Positions 7,338 through 14,513 of a stretch of DNA of 14,513 nucleotides are shown one piece after another. Source of the DNA: Clostridia bacterium (lineage in GTDB: Bacteria; Bacillota_A; Clostridia; UMGS1810); contig JAFSBJ010000260.1 of assembly GCA_017437345.1 (NCBI GenBank), forward strand, positions 1-14,513. The letters run 5' to 3'. Numbering within the stretch: the first letter of the stretch is position 1; each line of letters opens with the position of its first letter. Both the position numbers and the translations under genes were made by a program. The notes below the pieces were generated by a model. That model saw only the letters and a program-made list of their open reading frames with translations, was not told the origin of the DNA and made no database searches.

Positions 7338-8990
7338 TTAACCAAGAGCTATAATAGCTCTTTTGATTCTGTCGGTAACCCTGTCTTTTCCAAGAAGCTT
7401 CATAATTGAGCAAAGGTCGGGGGATTTTGTTCTGCCTGTTATTGCCACTCTTACAATGTTGCTGACATCACCCACATGACCGGGGAAGCTTTCAGGGTTT
7501 TTCTTATATTCCTTAACTTCTCTTGCAAAGCCTACATTTTCGGCTAAATCCTTCATAGTTTCAAACCACTGGGTATTGTCTGCATTTTCGTCATACATAT
7601 CCAGATAAATTTCAAGGATTTTTTTTGCGTCTTCTTTTGACACATTTTCCACCTCGGCATATTTTCCGTCGAAGGTCTCGTCAAACATAAATGAAAATGC
7701 ATATCTTACCTCCGACCATTTGCCGATGTCTTTTCTCGGCTTGTCGGGGTTTCTGTCAAAATTAAACATCGCCACAGAGAAGGCTTTGTCTCTTGTTAAA
7801 AGCTCAAACAGCTCTTTGTCATACTTTTCTGCCCAGGCTGTCGCCAGGTCATAAACCTTTTCGGCTGTGTATGAAGCAACCTTGTTTTTACAAACATCGT
7901 TTAATTTCACAAGGTCAAAAAGTCCGCCTGAGGTACTCATTTTATTCATTTCAAGCTTAAATTCCGACCAATGGGCGGTTTTGTTTGCTTTTCTGAAATC
8001 TTCAAAGGTATAGTTTGCAAGGTTTAAAAGATATTCAATAACACCATCCGTGGGGTAGCCCTCTTCGTCGTAATAGGTAACAGCGGCTTCAGGGTCTTTT
8101 CTTTTTGAAATCTTTCTTTTTCCGCCTTCATCTTCCTTCATAATGGGAGCGATGTGGGCATATTTGGGAGGCTTTATTCCCATCATATAGAACATCTGCA
8201 GATGAATGGGAATTGATGAAATCCATTCGTCGCCTCTTATAACATTTGTTGTACCCATTAAATAATCATCAACCACATGGGCAAAGTGATAGGTGGGGAT
8301 TCCGTCGGATTTTAAAACTACCACATCAACTATATTTTCAGGCATTTCAATTTTGCCCTTTATTCCGTCTTTAAAAGAAACCTTTCTTTCCTCAGAGCCG
8401 CATGATTTTAAGCGAAGAACAAATTTCTCGCCTGCATTTATTTTGGCTTCAATTTCTTCAAAGCTAAGTTCGCGGCATTTTGCAAATTTGCCCCAATAGC
8501 CGGGAAGAAGCTTTTCCTTTTCCTGAATTTCTCTTGTGGCAGTTAAATCTTCCTCGGAGCAAAAACAGGGGTATGCTTTTCCTTCCTTAACAAGAGCTTT
8601 GGCAAAGCTCTGGTAGATTTCTGCTCTCTGGCTTTGCATATATGGGCCATAGGAGCCTTCCTGCTTGTCAAAGTCCACAAAGCCTTCGTCAATTTTAACT
8701 CCGAAGCCCAAAAGACCTTCCAGGATTTTGGTAACACCGTCGTCAACCTCGCGCTTTTTGTCGGTGTCTTCTATTCTTAAAATAAACTTTCCGCCCGACT
8801 GGTGAGCAATTCTTTCTGAAATAAGAGCTGCAAAGAGTCCGCCAATATGAAGAAAGCCTGTGGGCGATGGTGCAAAACGGGTAACCTTTTGCTCCTGGTT
8901 AAGCTCTCTTCTTGGATAAATTGCCTCGTAGTCGGCAGGGGTTTTTGAAATATTTGGAAATAATAATTCTGAAAGTTTGTTGTAGTCCAT
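7338..8990 (-). CDS. gltX: Glutamyl-tRNA synthetase, long clostridial type
   Basis: Class Ic synthetase that attaches glutamate to tRNA-Glu. Motifs are APSPTGFLHIGG (HIGH-type, 48-51), RIEDTDKKREV, a CFC...KC cysteine cluster (candidate zinc site) in the acceptor-binding region, GDEWISS, and KISKR (293-297) followed by KDPEAA. At 550 aa it is longer than the usual ~485-aa bacterial enzyme and matches a longer variant I know from Clostridia. Since GlnRS is also encoded, this enzyme is likely discriminating (tRNA-Glu only), which is inference. The ATG at 8990, preceded by AAAGAGG, is preferred to a TTG at 9023, which lies too close to the promoter. It is the first gene of the operon, with no T-box leader: only about 27 nt separate the start point and the ATG. 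Confidence 0.96.
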   Translation of the reverse strand: MDYNKLSELLFPNISKTPADYEAIYPRRELNQEQKVTRFAPSPTGFLHIGGLFAALISERIAHQSGGKFILRIEDTDKKREVDDGVTKILEGLLGFGVKIDEGFVDFDKQEGSYGPYMQSQRAEIYQSFAKALVKEGKAYPCFCSEEDLTATREIQEKEKLLPGYWGKFAKCRELSFEEIEAKINAGEKFVLRLKSCGSEERKVSFKDGIKGKIEMPENIVDVVVLKSDGIPTYHFAHVVDDYLMGTTNVIRGDEWISSIPIHLQMFYMMGIKPPKYAHIAPIMKEDEGGKRKISKRKDPEAAVTYYDEEGYPTDGVIEYLLNLANYTFEDFRKANKTAHWSEFKLEMNKMSTSGGLFDLVKLNDVCKNKVASYTAEKVYDLATAWAEKYDKELFELLTRDKAFSVAMFNFDRNPDKPRKDIGKWSEVRYAFSFMFDETFDGKYAEVENVSKEDAKKILEIYLDMYDENADNTQWFETMKDLAENVGFAREVKEYKKNPESFPGHVGDVSNIVRVAITGRTKSPDLCSIMKLLGKDRVTDRIKRAIIALG

Positions 8991-9023
8991 AATTTTAACC
9001 TCTTTGTAGTTATAGATAATCAA

Positions 9024-9052
9024 ATTATACTATATTATGGCGGATTTGTCAA
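9024..9052 (-). promoter_or_regulatory. Consensus promoter of gltX-glnS operon
   Basis: On the minus strand a perfect TTGACA (9052-9047) and a perfect TATAAT (9029-9024) are spaced by 17 nt. This is an ideal housekeeping sigma-A promoter. The start near 9017 leaves a leader of about 27 nt. Confidence 0.85.
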
Positions 9053-9080
9053 AATATTATTGGGGATTTTCAAATAAAAA

Positions 9081-9110
9081 TGCGGCATCACTTTTTGATG
9101 TGATACCGCA
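9081..9110 (-). terminator. Terminator of the zinc-ribbon gene
   Basis: An 11-bp stem with one mismatch (TGCGGCATCAC / GTGATACCGCA, loop 8 nt) lies 17 nt after the zinc-ribbon gene stop and is followed on the minus strand by TTTTTATTTG. It insulates that gene from the gltX promoter just downstream. Confidence 0.85.
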
Positions 9111-9127
9111 GATAAAATATATGAAAA

Positions 9128-9673
9128 TTATTCGTTTTCTTGTTTTGGATTTCCGCAGGAGCAGGTGTCTGTGTATCCCGGATTAACTAAGCCGCATTTT
9201 GAGCATTTCCATTCATTGTCGTTTGGTGTTTTTTCAAGTGGAACAGAAGATACCTTGTTTCCGCAATTAGCGCAGAAATCAGCTCCCTCAGAAATTGTGT
9301 GACCGCAAACAGCACAGCATTTCGGGCTTGTTTCGTTATCCGGTGTATAGCTGTTTTCTTCTTCGGCTTCGTTTATTTCTAAAAGCTGTTTTGAATAGTT
9401 TAAGGTAATAAGTGCGCCTAAGATTAAGAGCAAAAATCCGCCAATCTGCGAAACCTTACTGTGCAGAGCTTCAATTCCTGAGCCAAGCTTTGCAACATTG
9501 TTGGCTGTGTCTGCAGCTGCGTTCTGAATTCCTGTGTAGGCATCGCCGCCATAGACACTATGGTTAGTATATGTGCCGGAAGAAATTGCGGCGTCTCCGG
9601 AAAATGCTGCAAATGAAAATATAATGCAGATAATTCCTATGTCAATTCCTATGTAGCAAATAGTTTTATTCAT
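9128..9673 (-). CDS. Membrane-anchored double zinc-ribbon protein
   Basis: An uncharacterised 181-aa protein. Residues 5-26 and about 76-94 (FLLLILGALITL) are hydrophobic and look like two transmembrane segments. Between them is an Ala/Ser/Gly-rich stretch of about 50 residues, probably extracytoplasmic. The C-terminal part is soluble with two zinc ribbons: CCAVCG...FCANCG (about 117-137) and KCSKCG...TCSCG (about 155-174). The linker EAEEENSYTPDNE is acidic. The second ribbon resembles RanBP2-type fingers. No enzyme motif is visible. The ATG follows AGGGGGAA, its own promoter lies upstream and its own terminator downstream, so it is a single-gene unit. Zinc-ribbon membrane proteins of this layout are common in Clostridia and their roles are mostly unknown. 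Confidence 0.75.
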   Translation of the reverse strand: MNKTICYIGIDIGIICIIFSFAAFSGDAAISSGTYTNHSVYGGDAYTGIQNAAADTANNVAKLGSGIEALHSKVSQIGGFLLLILGALITLNYSKQLLEINEAEEENSYTPDNETSPKCCAVCGHTISEGADFCANCGNKVSSVPLEKTPNDNEWKCSKCGLVNPGYTDTCSCGNPKQENE

Positions 9674-9710
9674 TGGTAATTCCCCCTATATGGTTGTATT
9701 TGATAATTGA

Positions 9711-9740
9711 ATAATATCATATAGATAAGCTGGATGTCAA
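9711..9740 (-). promoter_or_regulatory. Promoter of the zinc-ribbon gene
   Basis: On the minus strand a perfect TTGACA (9740-9735), an 18-nt spacer and TATTAT (9716-9711). The start near 9704 gives a leader of about 30 nt. Confidence 0.6.
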
Positions 9741-9835
9741 ATAGAAAAGGGCAAGCTGTTGGGGTGGATGGGCAAATTTGGTAAAGGTTAGACTTCTATC
9801 AAAGAAAGAAAAAATACCAAACTTTAAAATTGTTC

Positions 9836-9864
9836 TTGCTATTATTCAGATAAAAGAATATAAT
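9836..9864 (+). promoter_or_regulatory. Promoter of the restriction-modification operon
   Basis: TTGCTA (9836-9841), a 17-nt spacer and a perfect TATAAT (9859-9864). The start near 9871 leaves only about 14 nt before the first ATG, almost all of it the ribosome binding site. An inverted repeat TTTGGTA (9777-9783) / TACCAAA (9815-9821) lies upstream and could be a regulatory site, though the 31-nt gap makes this weak. Confidence 0.6.
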
Positions 9865-9884
9865 GTGAGAAGGGAGGGGAAAAT

Positions 9885-11351
9885 ATGGAGCTAATGACTA
9901 CTAAAGAAATATCAAAGCAATGGAGCATAAGTGCTAGGCGTGTTGCTGTTTTATGTGAAGAGGGTAGACTTGACGGAGTTATTAAAAAGGGAAAAACTTG
10001 GTTGATACCATCAAATACTAGAAAGCCGGAAGATGGAAGATATAAAAAGATGAATATGTACTTTGAAAGGGTTTTAAATCTGGAGAACAGATATAAAGTG
10101 GTATACCCAGAGAGTGATAATGCTACATATACCAGTCTGTTAAATTATTCAGATGATTTAAATAAGTCTTTTCAAAGATGGTATAGATATAAAGAAGGCT
10201 TTTCTGTCGAATTGGTAGAGCAGTTAATAAAAGAGTATTCAAAACATAAAGAAGGAGTTATACTGGATCCTTTTTCTGGGAGTGGTAGCACCTTGCTGGC
10301 TGCAAATAACATGGGGTATTCGGGAGTTGGATTTGAGGTTAATCCATTTTCTTTCTTTTTGTCAAAATGCAAATTAGAACATTATACAAATGAGATAATT
10401 AACCAGTTTAAAAAAGAATACGAAGGAATACTTCATAAAGCGGAAAATACTAACAACAAATATATATTGCCGAAATTATCTATCAGTGAAAAAGTTTTCA
10501 ATGATGAGGTTGAAAAATACTATATGAATATTGGGGTTCTTATTGAAAATTGTCAGGCCGACGAAAAAGTGATTAATTTATTAAAGTTGGGTTGGTTGGC
10601 ATGTTTAGAGCCTTTATGCAATTATAGAAAAGCTGGAAATGGATTAAAAATAAAAAAGTATGTAAAACCTCATATAGTTACACCTAACGATGCTAAAGTA
10701 ATGTTATTAGAGCAATATCAAAATATGTATATTGATTTACTCAAAAGTAAGAATGAGGGCAAATTTACACTATATAACGAATCGTGTTTGAATATGTCGC
10801 AATTAATACCATCCAATAGCATTGAAGGAATAATTTACTCACCACCATATGCTAACTGTTTCGATTATACAGAGATATATAAGTTGGAATTGTGGTTTGG
10901 TAAGTTTGTAGCTGAATATACTGATTTAAAGAAATTAAGAAATGTTTCTTTGCATTCGCACTTAAACGGTGATTTAAATGTTGAGGCGGAAGCGAAAAGC
11001 GAAACCTTGTCAAGATTATTATTTGAATTGCAAAAAAAAGAATTATGGGACAAAAAAATACCCAAAATGCTGGAACTGTATTATGATGATATGTTTAAAG
11101 TAATTGAAGAAAGTTACAGAGTATTAAATGACAAAGGCTTTTGTTGCATAGTCGTTGGGAATTCAGCGTATGGAGGTATTGTATTTCCGGCGGATTTGAT
11201 ATTGGCGGAATATGCCGAAATGATTGGATTTAAAGTAGATAAAATAGAAGTAGATAGATATATTATTACAAGTTCTCAACAATATGAGATGACAAAGGAA
11301 AATAGCAAGTTTTTAAGGGAGAGTATTGTATGTCTAACCAAGAACAAATAA
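9885..11351 (+). CDS. HTH-fused SPPY-type DNA methyltransferase (probable N4-cytosine)
   Basis: A 488-aa DNA methyltransferase of a restriction-modification operon. Residues about 1-50 form a MerR/excisionase-like helix-turn-helix (TTKEISKQWSISARRVAVLC, then EGRLDGVIKKGKTWLIP), which is unusual for a methyltransferase. The S-adenosylmethionine loop is DPFSGSGS (128-135), the catalytic motif is SPPY (319-322), and a later core strand carries CCIVVGNS (GNS at 425-427). SPPY is characteristic of N4-cytosine methylases. Nearly 190 residues lie between motif I and motif IV and probably hold the target-recognition region. The ATG follows GGGAGGGG closely. The gene overlaps the second methyltransferase by 22 nt. 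The N-terminal HTH may regulate the operon as in some other methylases, but this is inference. Confidence 0.85.
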   Translation: MELMTTKEISKQWSISARRVAVLCEEGRLDGVIKKGKTWLIPSNTRKPEDGRYKKMNMYFERVLNLENRYKVVYPESDNATYTSLLNYSDDLNKSFQRWYRYKEGFSVELVEQLIKEYSKHKEGVILDPFSGSGSTLLAANNMGYSGVGFEVNPFSFFLSKCKLEHYTNEIINQFKKEYEGILHKAENTNNKYILPKLSISEKVFNDEVEKYYMNIGVLIENCQADEKVINLLKLGWLACLEPLCNYRKAGNGLKIKKYVKPHIVTPNDAKVMLLEQYQNMYIDLLKSKNEGKFTLYNESCLNMSQLIPSNSIEGIIYSPPYANCFDYTEIYKLELWFGKFVAEYTDLKKLRNVSLHSHLNGDLNVEAEAKSETLSRLLFELQKKELWDKKIPKMLELYYDDMFKVIEESYRVLNDKGFCCIVVGNSAYGGIVFPADLILAEYAEMIGFKVDKIEVDRYIITSSQQYEMTKENSKFLRESIVCLTKNK

Positions 11352-12595
11352 TTGAAGTTGAGTCATTACCTGTAGATATTATAACAGGAGCAACTTATTC
11401 AATAAAACAAGCTAATCCAAATTCATATACACATGGTATGTTTAAATATCCGTGTAAGTTTATACCGGAAATTCCAAGGTGGGGAATAAAAACATATTTA
11501 TCTAGTGAGCAGGGAATAGTGTTTGATCCATTTTCCGGAAGTGGAACAACTTTACTAGAAGCTAATATAAATGGTATTGATGCTTATGGAACGGAAATTG
11601 ACGATGTTGCAAAGTTAATAACCAAAGTAAAAACCACGGTGTTAGATTTCAAACAAATAGAGGTGCTTGAACAACACTATTGGAAAATTATGAATGTAAT
11701 ATCACAAGATGAAATGACAATATTTAGACCAGAAATTGATAATTTGGAACATTGGTTTTCGTATGAAGCTATAAACAAACTAGGTAAAATAAAGGTGTAT
11801 ATTGACAGTATAATAGATGATGATGTTAGAGACTTTTTTAAATTGTGTATGGTATCAATAATAAAAAAAGTATCCAATGCGGATGACACATCTCCGAAAC
11901 CATATGTATCTAACAAAATAACGAAGATACCCCCAACAGTAGAAAAAGAGTTTTCTTCCATTTTTAAAAGGTACAAGCAAATGGTTTTAGAGCTATTAAA
12001 TGTCAGAAAGTTTGGTACAACAAAAATTATAGATGGTGATGCGTTGACATTTATTGCACCATTTGCTATAGATTTGGCAATTACATCTCCCCCATATATT
12101 AATGCGTTTGATTATGGAAGAACTATGCGTCTTGAAAATTTGTGGTTATCAACATTAACAGAAGAAATGTTGCGAGAAAAAAAGAGTTGTTATGTTGGAA
12201 CAGAAAAAATAAACTCAAGAAAAGAAAAAAATGATCTTACCATACTACAGAGGAGTTCTCTGTTGAAACTATATTATGGCAGAATTAAAGAAGTAGATGA
12301 AAAAAGAGCGTTAATCGTAAAAAAATTCTTTGAGGATATGGAAAAAAACCTTCGCAATATATACGGTCAAATGAAACAAGGTGGCAAGTATGTTATTGTA
12401 ATTGGTAATAGTACCATAAGAAAGGTAAATGTTGAAAGTTGGAGAGTAATAGAAGAAATTGCAAGAGGAATTGGATTTAAACCCATACAGAATTTTAGCT
12501 ACATAATACAAAATCCGTATATTAGAATTCCCAGAAAAGGAATGGGTGGAAAGATTAATAAAGATTATGTACTTGTATTAGAAAAGGAGGCATAA
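11330..12595 (+). CDS. Second SPPY-type DNA methyltransferase (probable N4-cytosine)
   Basis: A 421-aa methyltransferase without an HTH domain. The N-terminal segment THGMFKYPCKFIPEIPRWGI (about 35-54) is the kind of substrate-approach segment seen before motif I in this group. The cofactor loop is DPFSGSGTT (66-74) and the catalytic motif is SPPY (253-256), followed by INAFDYGRTMRLENLW, very like the NCFDYTEIYKLELWFG that follows SPPY in the first enzyme. A later strand is YVIVIGNST. The shared architecture suggests the two are related paralogues with different strands or sites as targets. The ATG at 11330, preceded by AAGGGAG inside the upstream gene, indicates coupled translation. The stop is 2 nt before the endonuclease start. 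Confidence 0.87.
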   Translation: MSNQEQIIEVESLPVDIITGATYSIKQANPNSYTHGMFKYPCKFIPEIPRWGIKTYLSSEQGIVFDPFSGSGTTLLEANINGIDAYGTEIDDVAKLITKVKTTVLDFKQIEVLEQHYWKIMNVISQDEMTIFRPEIDNLEHWFSYEAINKLGKIKVYIDSIIDDDVRDFFKLCMVSIIKKVSNADDTSPKPYVSNKITKIPPTVEKEFSSIFKRYKQMVLELLNVRKFGTTKIIDGDALTFIAPFAIDLAITSPPYINAFDYGRTMRLENLWLSTLTEEMLREKKSCYVGTEKINSRKEKNDLTILQRSSLLKLYYGRIKEVDEKRALIVKKFFEDMEKNLRNIYGQMKQGGKYVIVIGNSTIRKVNVESWRVIEEIARGIGFKPIQNFSYIIQNPYIRIPRKGMGGKINKDYVLVLEKEA

Positions 12596-12597
12596 TT

Positions 12598-14352
12598 ATG
12601 GCGCAAAAGAACAGGAGCAAGGAAATATGGTTAATACCTAAAAGAGTTAGTTTACATCAAACAATATGTTTAATTGATGGTGTGATTGAAAGAAATTACG
12701 ACAGGACAAGCTGGAATGAACAGAAACAAAACAATTTGGGAGTTAATTTAAAAAAATGGGGTGCAACTAAAAATGGGAAGAACATATCATCTCAGGCTAT
12801 CCGAACATTGGTTGCATCAATCCCACAGTATTTAGGGTTTCTATATATAAATACAGAAAGTACGCCTAATACAATATGTCTTACAGATGCGGGAAGGGAT
12901 TTATGGAACACACATAAGGATGAGTTGATAAAAATCCCTAATCTTGTTCAAGGGAAGGATTATTTAATAACAGAATCAAAGTCTGTTTTAAGGCAAATGG
13001 AAAAATTGCAGATTACAAACCCTATAATAAATAAAGATTGTGAAAACATATATGTCTTTCCATTTAGATTTATGTTAAAAGTTTTGCTGAAAACAAAGTA
13101 TTTGGACCAGGAGGAGATTGCATACTTTTTGTTTAAGGTTAGGAATGAAGATGAAGCGGATGTCGTTATTCAAGAAATTGAAAATTTTAGAAAACTACCT
13201 AAAGAAGATCGAGAAGCCTTAATTGATGCATTCAAAAGAACACATATTGGAAATATAACATTAGTAAAAGCTTCTTCGGCAGGCTATTTTCTTTCCCTTT
13301 GCCAAATAACAGGGATTATAAGTAAATTTAAAATGACTCCCAAAAACAAAAACACTTCAATTTCTGCTTTGAAAATCAGAAATGAATATATTAGTTATGT
13401 AGAAGATGTTTTAAATTCAAAGTATCAAGGCGTGGAGACATATGATTTTAAAGATGATTTGCAGTTATGGATAGATTATATAGGGAATCCGGTAAGAGAT
13501 TATCCGCCGATAGATGTCATAATTACTAATAAAACGAATTGTAGTTTTTTAGTTCAGATTTTTAAAGATGGATTATGTAAGTATGATGACTTGATTAATG
13601 CTAACGATGTAATGAAAATTCCTATGTTTGTCAATGAGAACTATGATATTAAAATTATAGATGCTTCTACGGGGGAAGAAAAAGAAACTGTTTGTATATT
13701 TCCATCTTTTGAAAAACGCGAATTTGAATTACAAGAGCAAGTCAAGCACGCAAGGGTTTCTAACGAATCATTGGATGATTTGTCTAAGCAAATTATTGAG
13801 CATTGTGAGGCAACAAATTTTGCTGGAAAAACACTGAATTACCTAAATACATTATCAAAAATTACAGGAATTGACAGAACGAATGACAAATCATTGAGAG
13901 GAGCCTATTTTGAATTTTTTGTATATAAAATGCTTAAAATTCTTAAAGATAAAGGAATTATTGATGATGTTATATGGAATGGCAAAGTGGGCAAATATGG
14001 ACTCCCAGTACAAGCTCCTGGTGGTAAAACCGGTACGCCTGACATAGTTTTTGTAATAGATGATTTGCATGTAGTTGTAGAATTGACGACTATTAAAGCA
14101 AAAGCATTACAATTTAGTGCGGAAGCGTCTTCTGTTCCAGACCATATAGGATTATATAGCCAGGGTTTAGGAAAAAATGTTGTGGGAATATTTTGTGCCC
14201 CTCTGATTCATCAACGAAATACCGCAGCAATGAAAGCTACAATTGCACGGTATGAGGTTGATTTACATTGTTTAACTTGTAAGGATTTTGTAGAACTTTT
14301 GCTTAATAATACTCGTGAAGAGCTTAAAAGTAAAATATGCAACAAACTATAA
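12598..14352 (+). CDS. AlwI/BstNBI-like type IIS restriction endonuclease
   Basis: A 584-aa endonuclease that by eye resembles N.BspD6I/BstNBI and the AlwI family, which cut at a fixed distance from a short asymmetric site. Residues 1-240 are the likely DNA-recognition part: a start KEIWLIPKRV, PQYLGFLY near 80, then a winged-helix-like segment with PFRFMLKVLL and DVVIQEIENFRKL that parallels the known enzyme. The C-terminal nuclease core has TPDI with Asp482, then Glu495 in VVELTT, the same 13-residue Asp-Glu spacing I recall for N.BspD6I. Glu439 (GAYFEFF) is a candidate third acidic residue. The usual Lys of PD-(D/E)xK is replaced by Thr, as in that family. The ATG follows AAGGAGG. No small-subunit partner gene is visible. 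Confidence 0.8.
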   Translation: MAQKNRSKEIWLIPKRVSLHQTICLIDGVIERNYDRTSWNEQKQNNLGVNLKKWGATKNGKNISSQAIRTLVASIPQYLGFLYINTESTPNTICLTDAGRDLWNTHKDELIKIPNLVQGKDYLITESKSVLRQMEKLQITNPIINKDCENIYVFPFRFMLKVLLKTKYLDQEEIAYFLFKVRNEDEADVVIQEIENFRKLPKEDREALIDAFKRTHIGNITLVKASSAGYFLSLCQITGIISKFKMTPKNKNTSISALKIRNEYISYVEDVLNSKYQGVETYDFKDDLQLWIDYIGNPVRDYPPIDVIITNKTNCSFLVQIFKDGLCKYDDLINANDVMKIPMFVNENYDIKIIDASTGEEKETVCIFPSFEKREFELQEQVKHARVSNESLDDLSKQIIEHCEATNFAGKTLNYLNTLSKITGIDRTNDKSLRGAYFEFFVYKMLKILKDKGIIDDVIWNGKVGKYGLPVQAPGGKTGTPDIVFVIDDLHVVVELTTIKAKALQFSAEASSVPDHIGLYSQGLGKNVVGIFCAPLIHQRNTAAMKATIARYEVDLHCLTCKDFVELLLNNTREELKSKICNKL

Positions 14353-14513
14353 ATTCCATTAAAAAATAAATGTATTTGAAATGGTATATTATAATTACAT
14401 ATGCTTTTGTATTACGCATAGATTGTTGGTCTGCCAAGTTTAATTAAACCACCAATTTGCGTGGGCGACACTTGTGGTAACCCGAAGCAAAGCTATTGCA
14501 CCAAGGCACAATA

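Noticed and set aside
8991..9052. T-box or other riboswitch in front of gltX
   Set aside because: The predicted leader is about 27 nt, too short, and no T-box sequence is present.
9123..9884. Inclusion of the zinc-ribbon gene in the restriction system
   Set aside because: It has its own promoter and terminator, faces the other way, and shows no defence-related domain. Adjacency alone is not enough.
9771..14470. Possible terminal repeats of the island (GCAAATTTGGT near 9772; GCAAATTGGT on the minus strand near 14456)
   Set aside because: The match is short, needs a one-base gap and is in A/T-rich context. No target-site duplication or transposase or integrase gene was seen.
14400..14513. tRNA gene or attachment site at the right end
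   Set aside because: No T-arm GTTCRA-type sequence or cloverleaf could be formed, and no repeat of it occurs at the left side of the cassette.

Overview
The window looks like a chromosomal segment from a low-GC member of class Clostridia (Bacillota), probably an uncultured gut-type lineage. The evidence is strong AGGAGG-type ribosome binding sites, sigma-A-like promoters, a type III pantothenate kinase beside an ECF vitamin transporter, a clostridial-type long GluRS, a GlnRS, and a DUF6472 protein. No 16S rRNA or other lineage marker is present, so a finer assignment is not possible.

Layout, left to right. Positions 169-2617 (minus) hold a two-gene repair/unknown unit, a DUF188 (YaiI/YqxD) protein followed by uvrB, closed by a hairpin at 122-142. 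Positions 2618-2942 are a divergent control region with a 60-nt pure A/T tract and two back-to-back promoters. Positions 2943-4391 (plus) hold coaX and an ECF S-component gene, separated by a compact bulged hairpin that I suspect is a pan-motif RNA. Together these suggest a pantothenate uptake and CoA synthesis unit. Positions 4464-5404 hold a divergent pair, an XRE-type regulator (minus) and a SLOG/DUF1273 protein (plus). Between them are two copies of a dyad, TTTGTTA-N9-TAACAAA, that look like its operators. Positions 5457-8990 (minus) are a compact operon gltX-glnS-DUF6472 driven by a perfect TTGACA-N17-TATAAT promoter. Positions 9128-9673 (minus) encode a small membrane-anchored double zinc-ribbon protein.

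Positions 9885-14352 (plus) are visibly more AT-rich than the housekeeping genes and hold a three-gene restriction-modification cassette. It comprises an HTH-fused SPPY-type DNA methyltransferase, a second SPPY-type methyltransferase that overlaps it by 22 nt, and, 2 nt further on, a 584-aa endonuclease resembling the AlwI / BstNBI / N.BspD6I type IIS family. Two methyltransferases fit an asymmetric recognition site, one enzyme per strand. The SPPY motif predicts N4-cytosine methylation. The cassette is probably horizontally acquired. The last ~100 nt of the window return to a more GC-rich composition.

The most interesting items are the RM cassette, with its unusual methyltransferase pair and built-in HTH; the XRE/SLOG pair with its paired operators; and the bulged-A hairpin in front of the vitamin transporter. 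No rRNA, tRNA, CRISPR array or insertion sequence was recognised.
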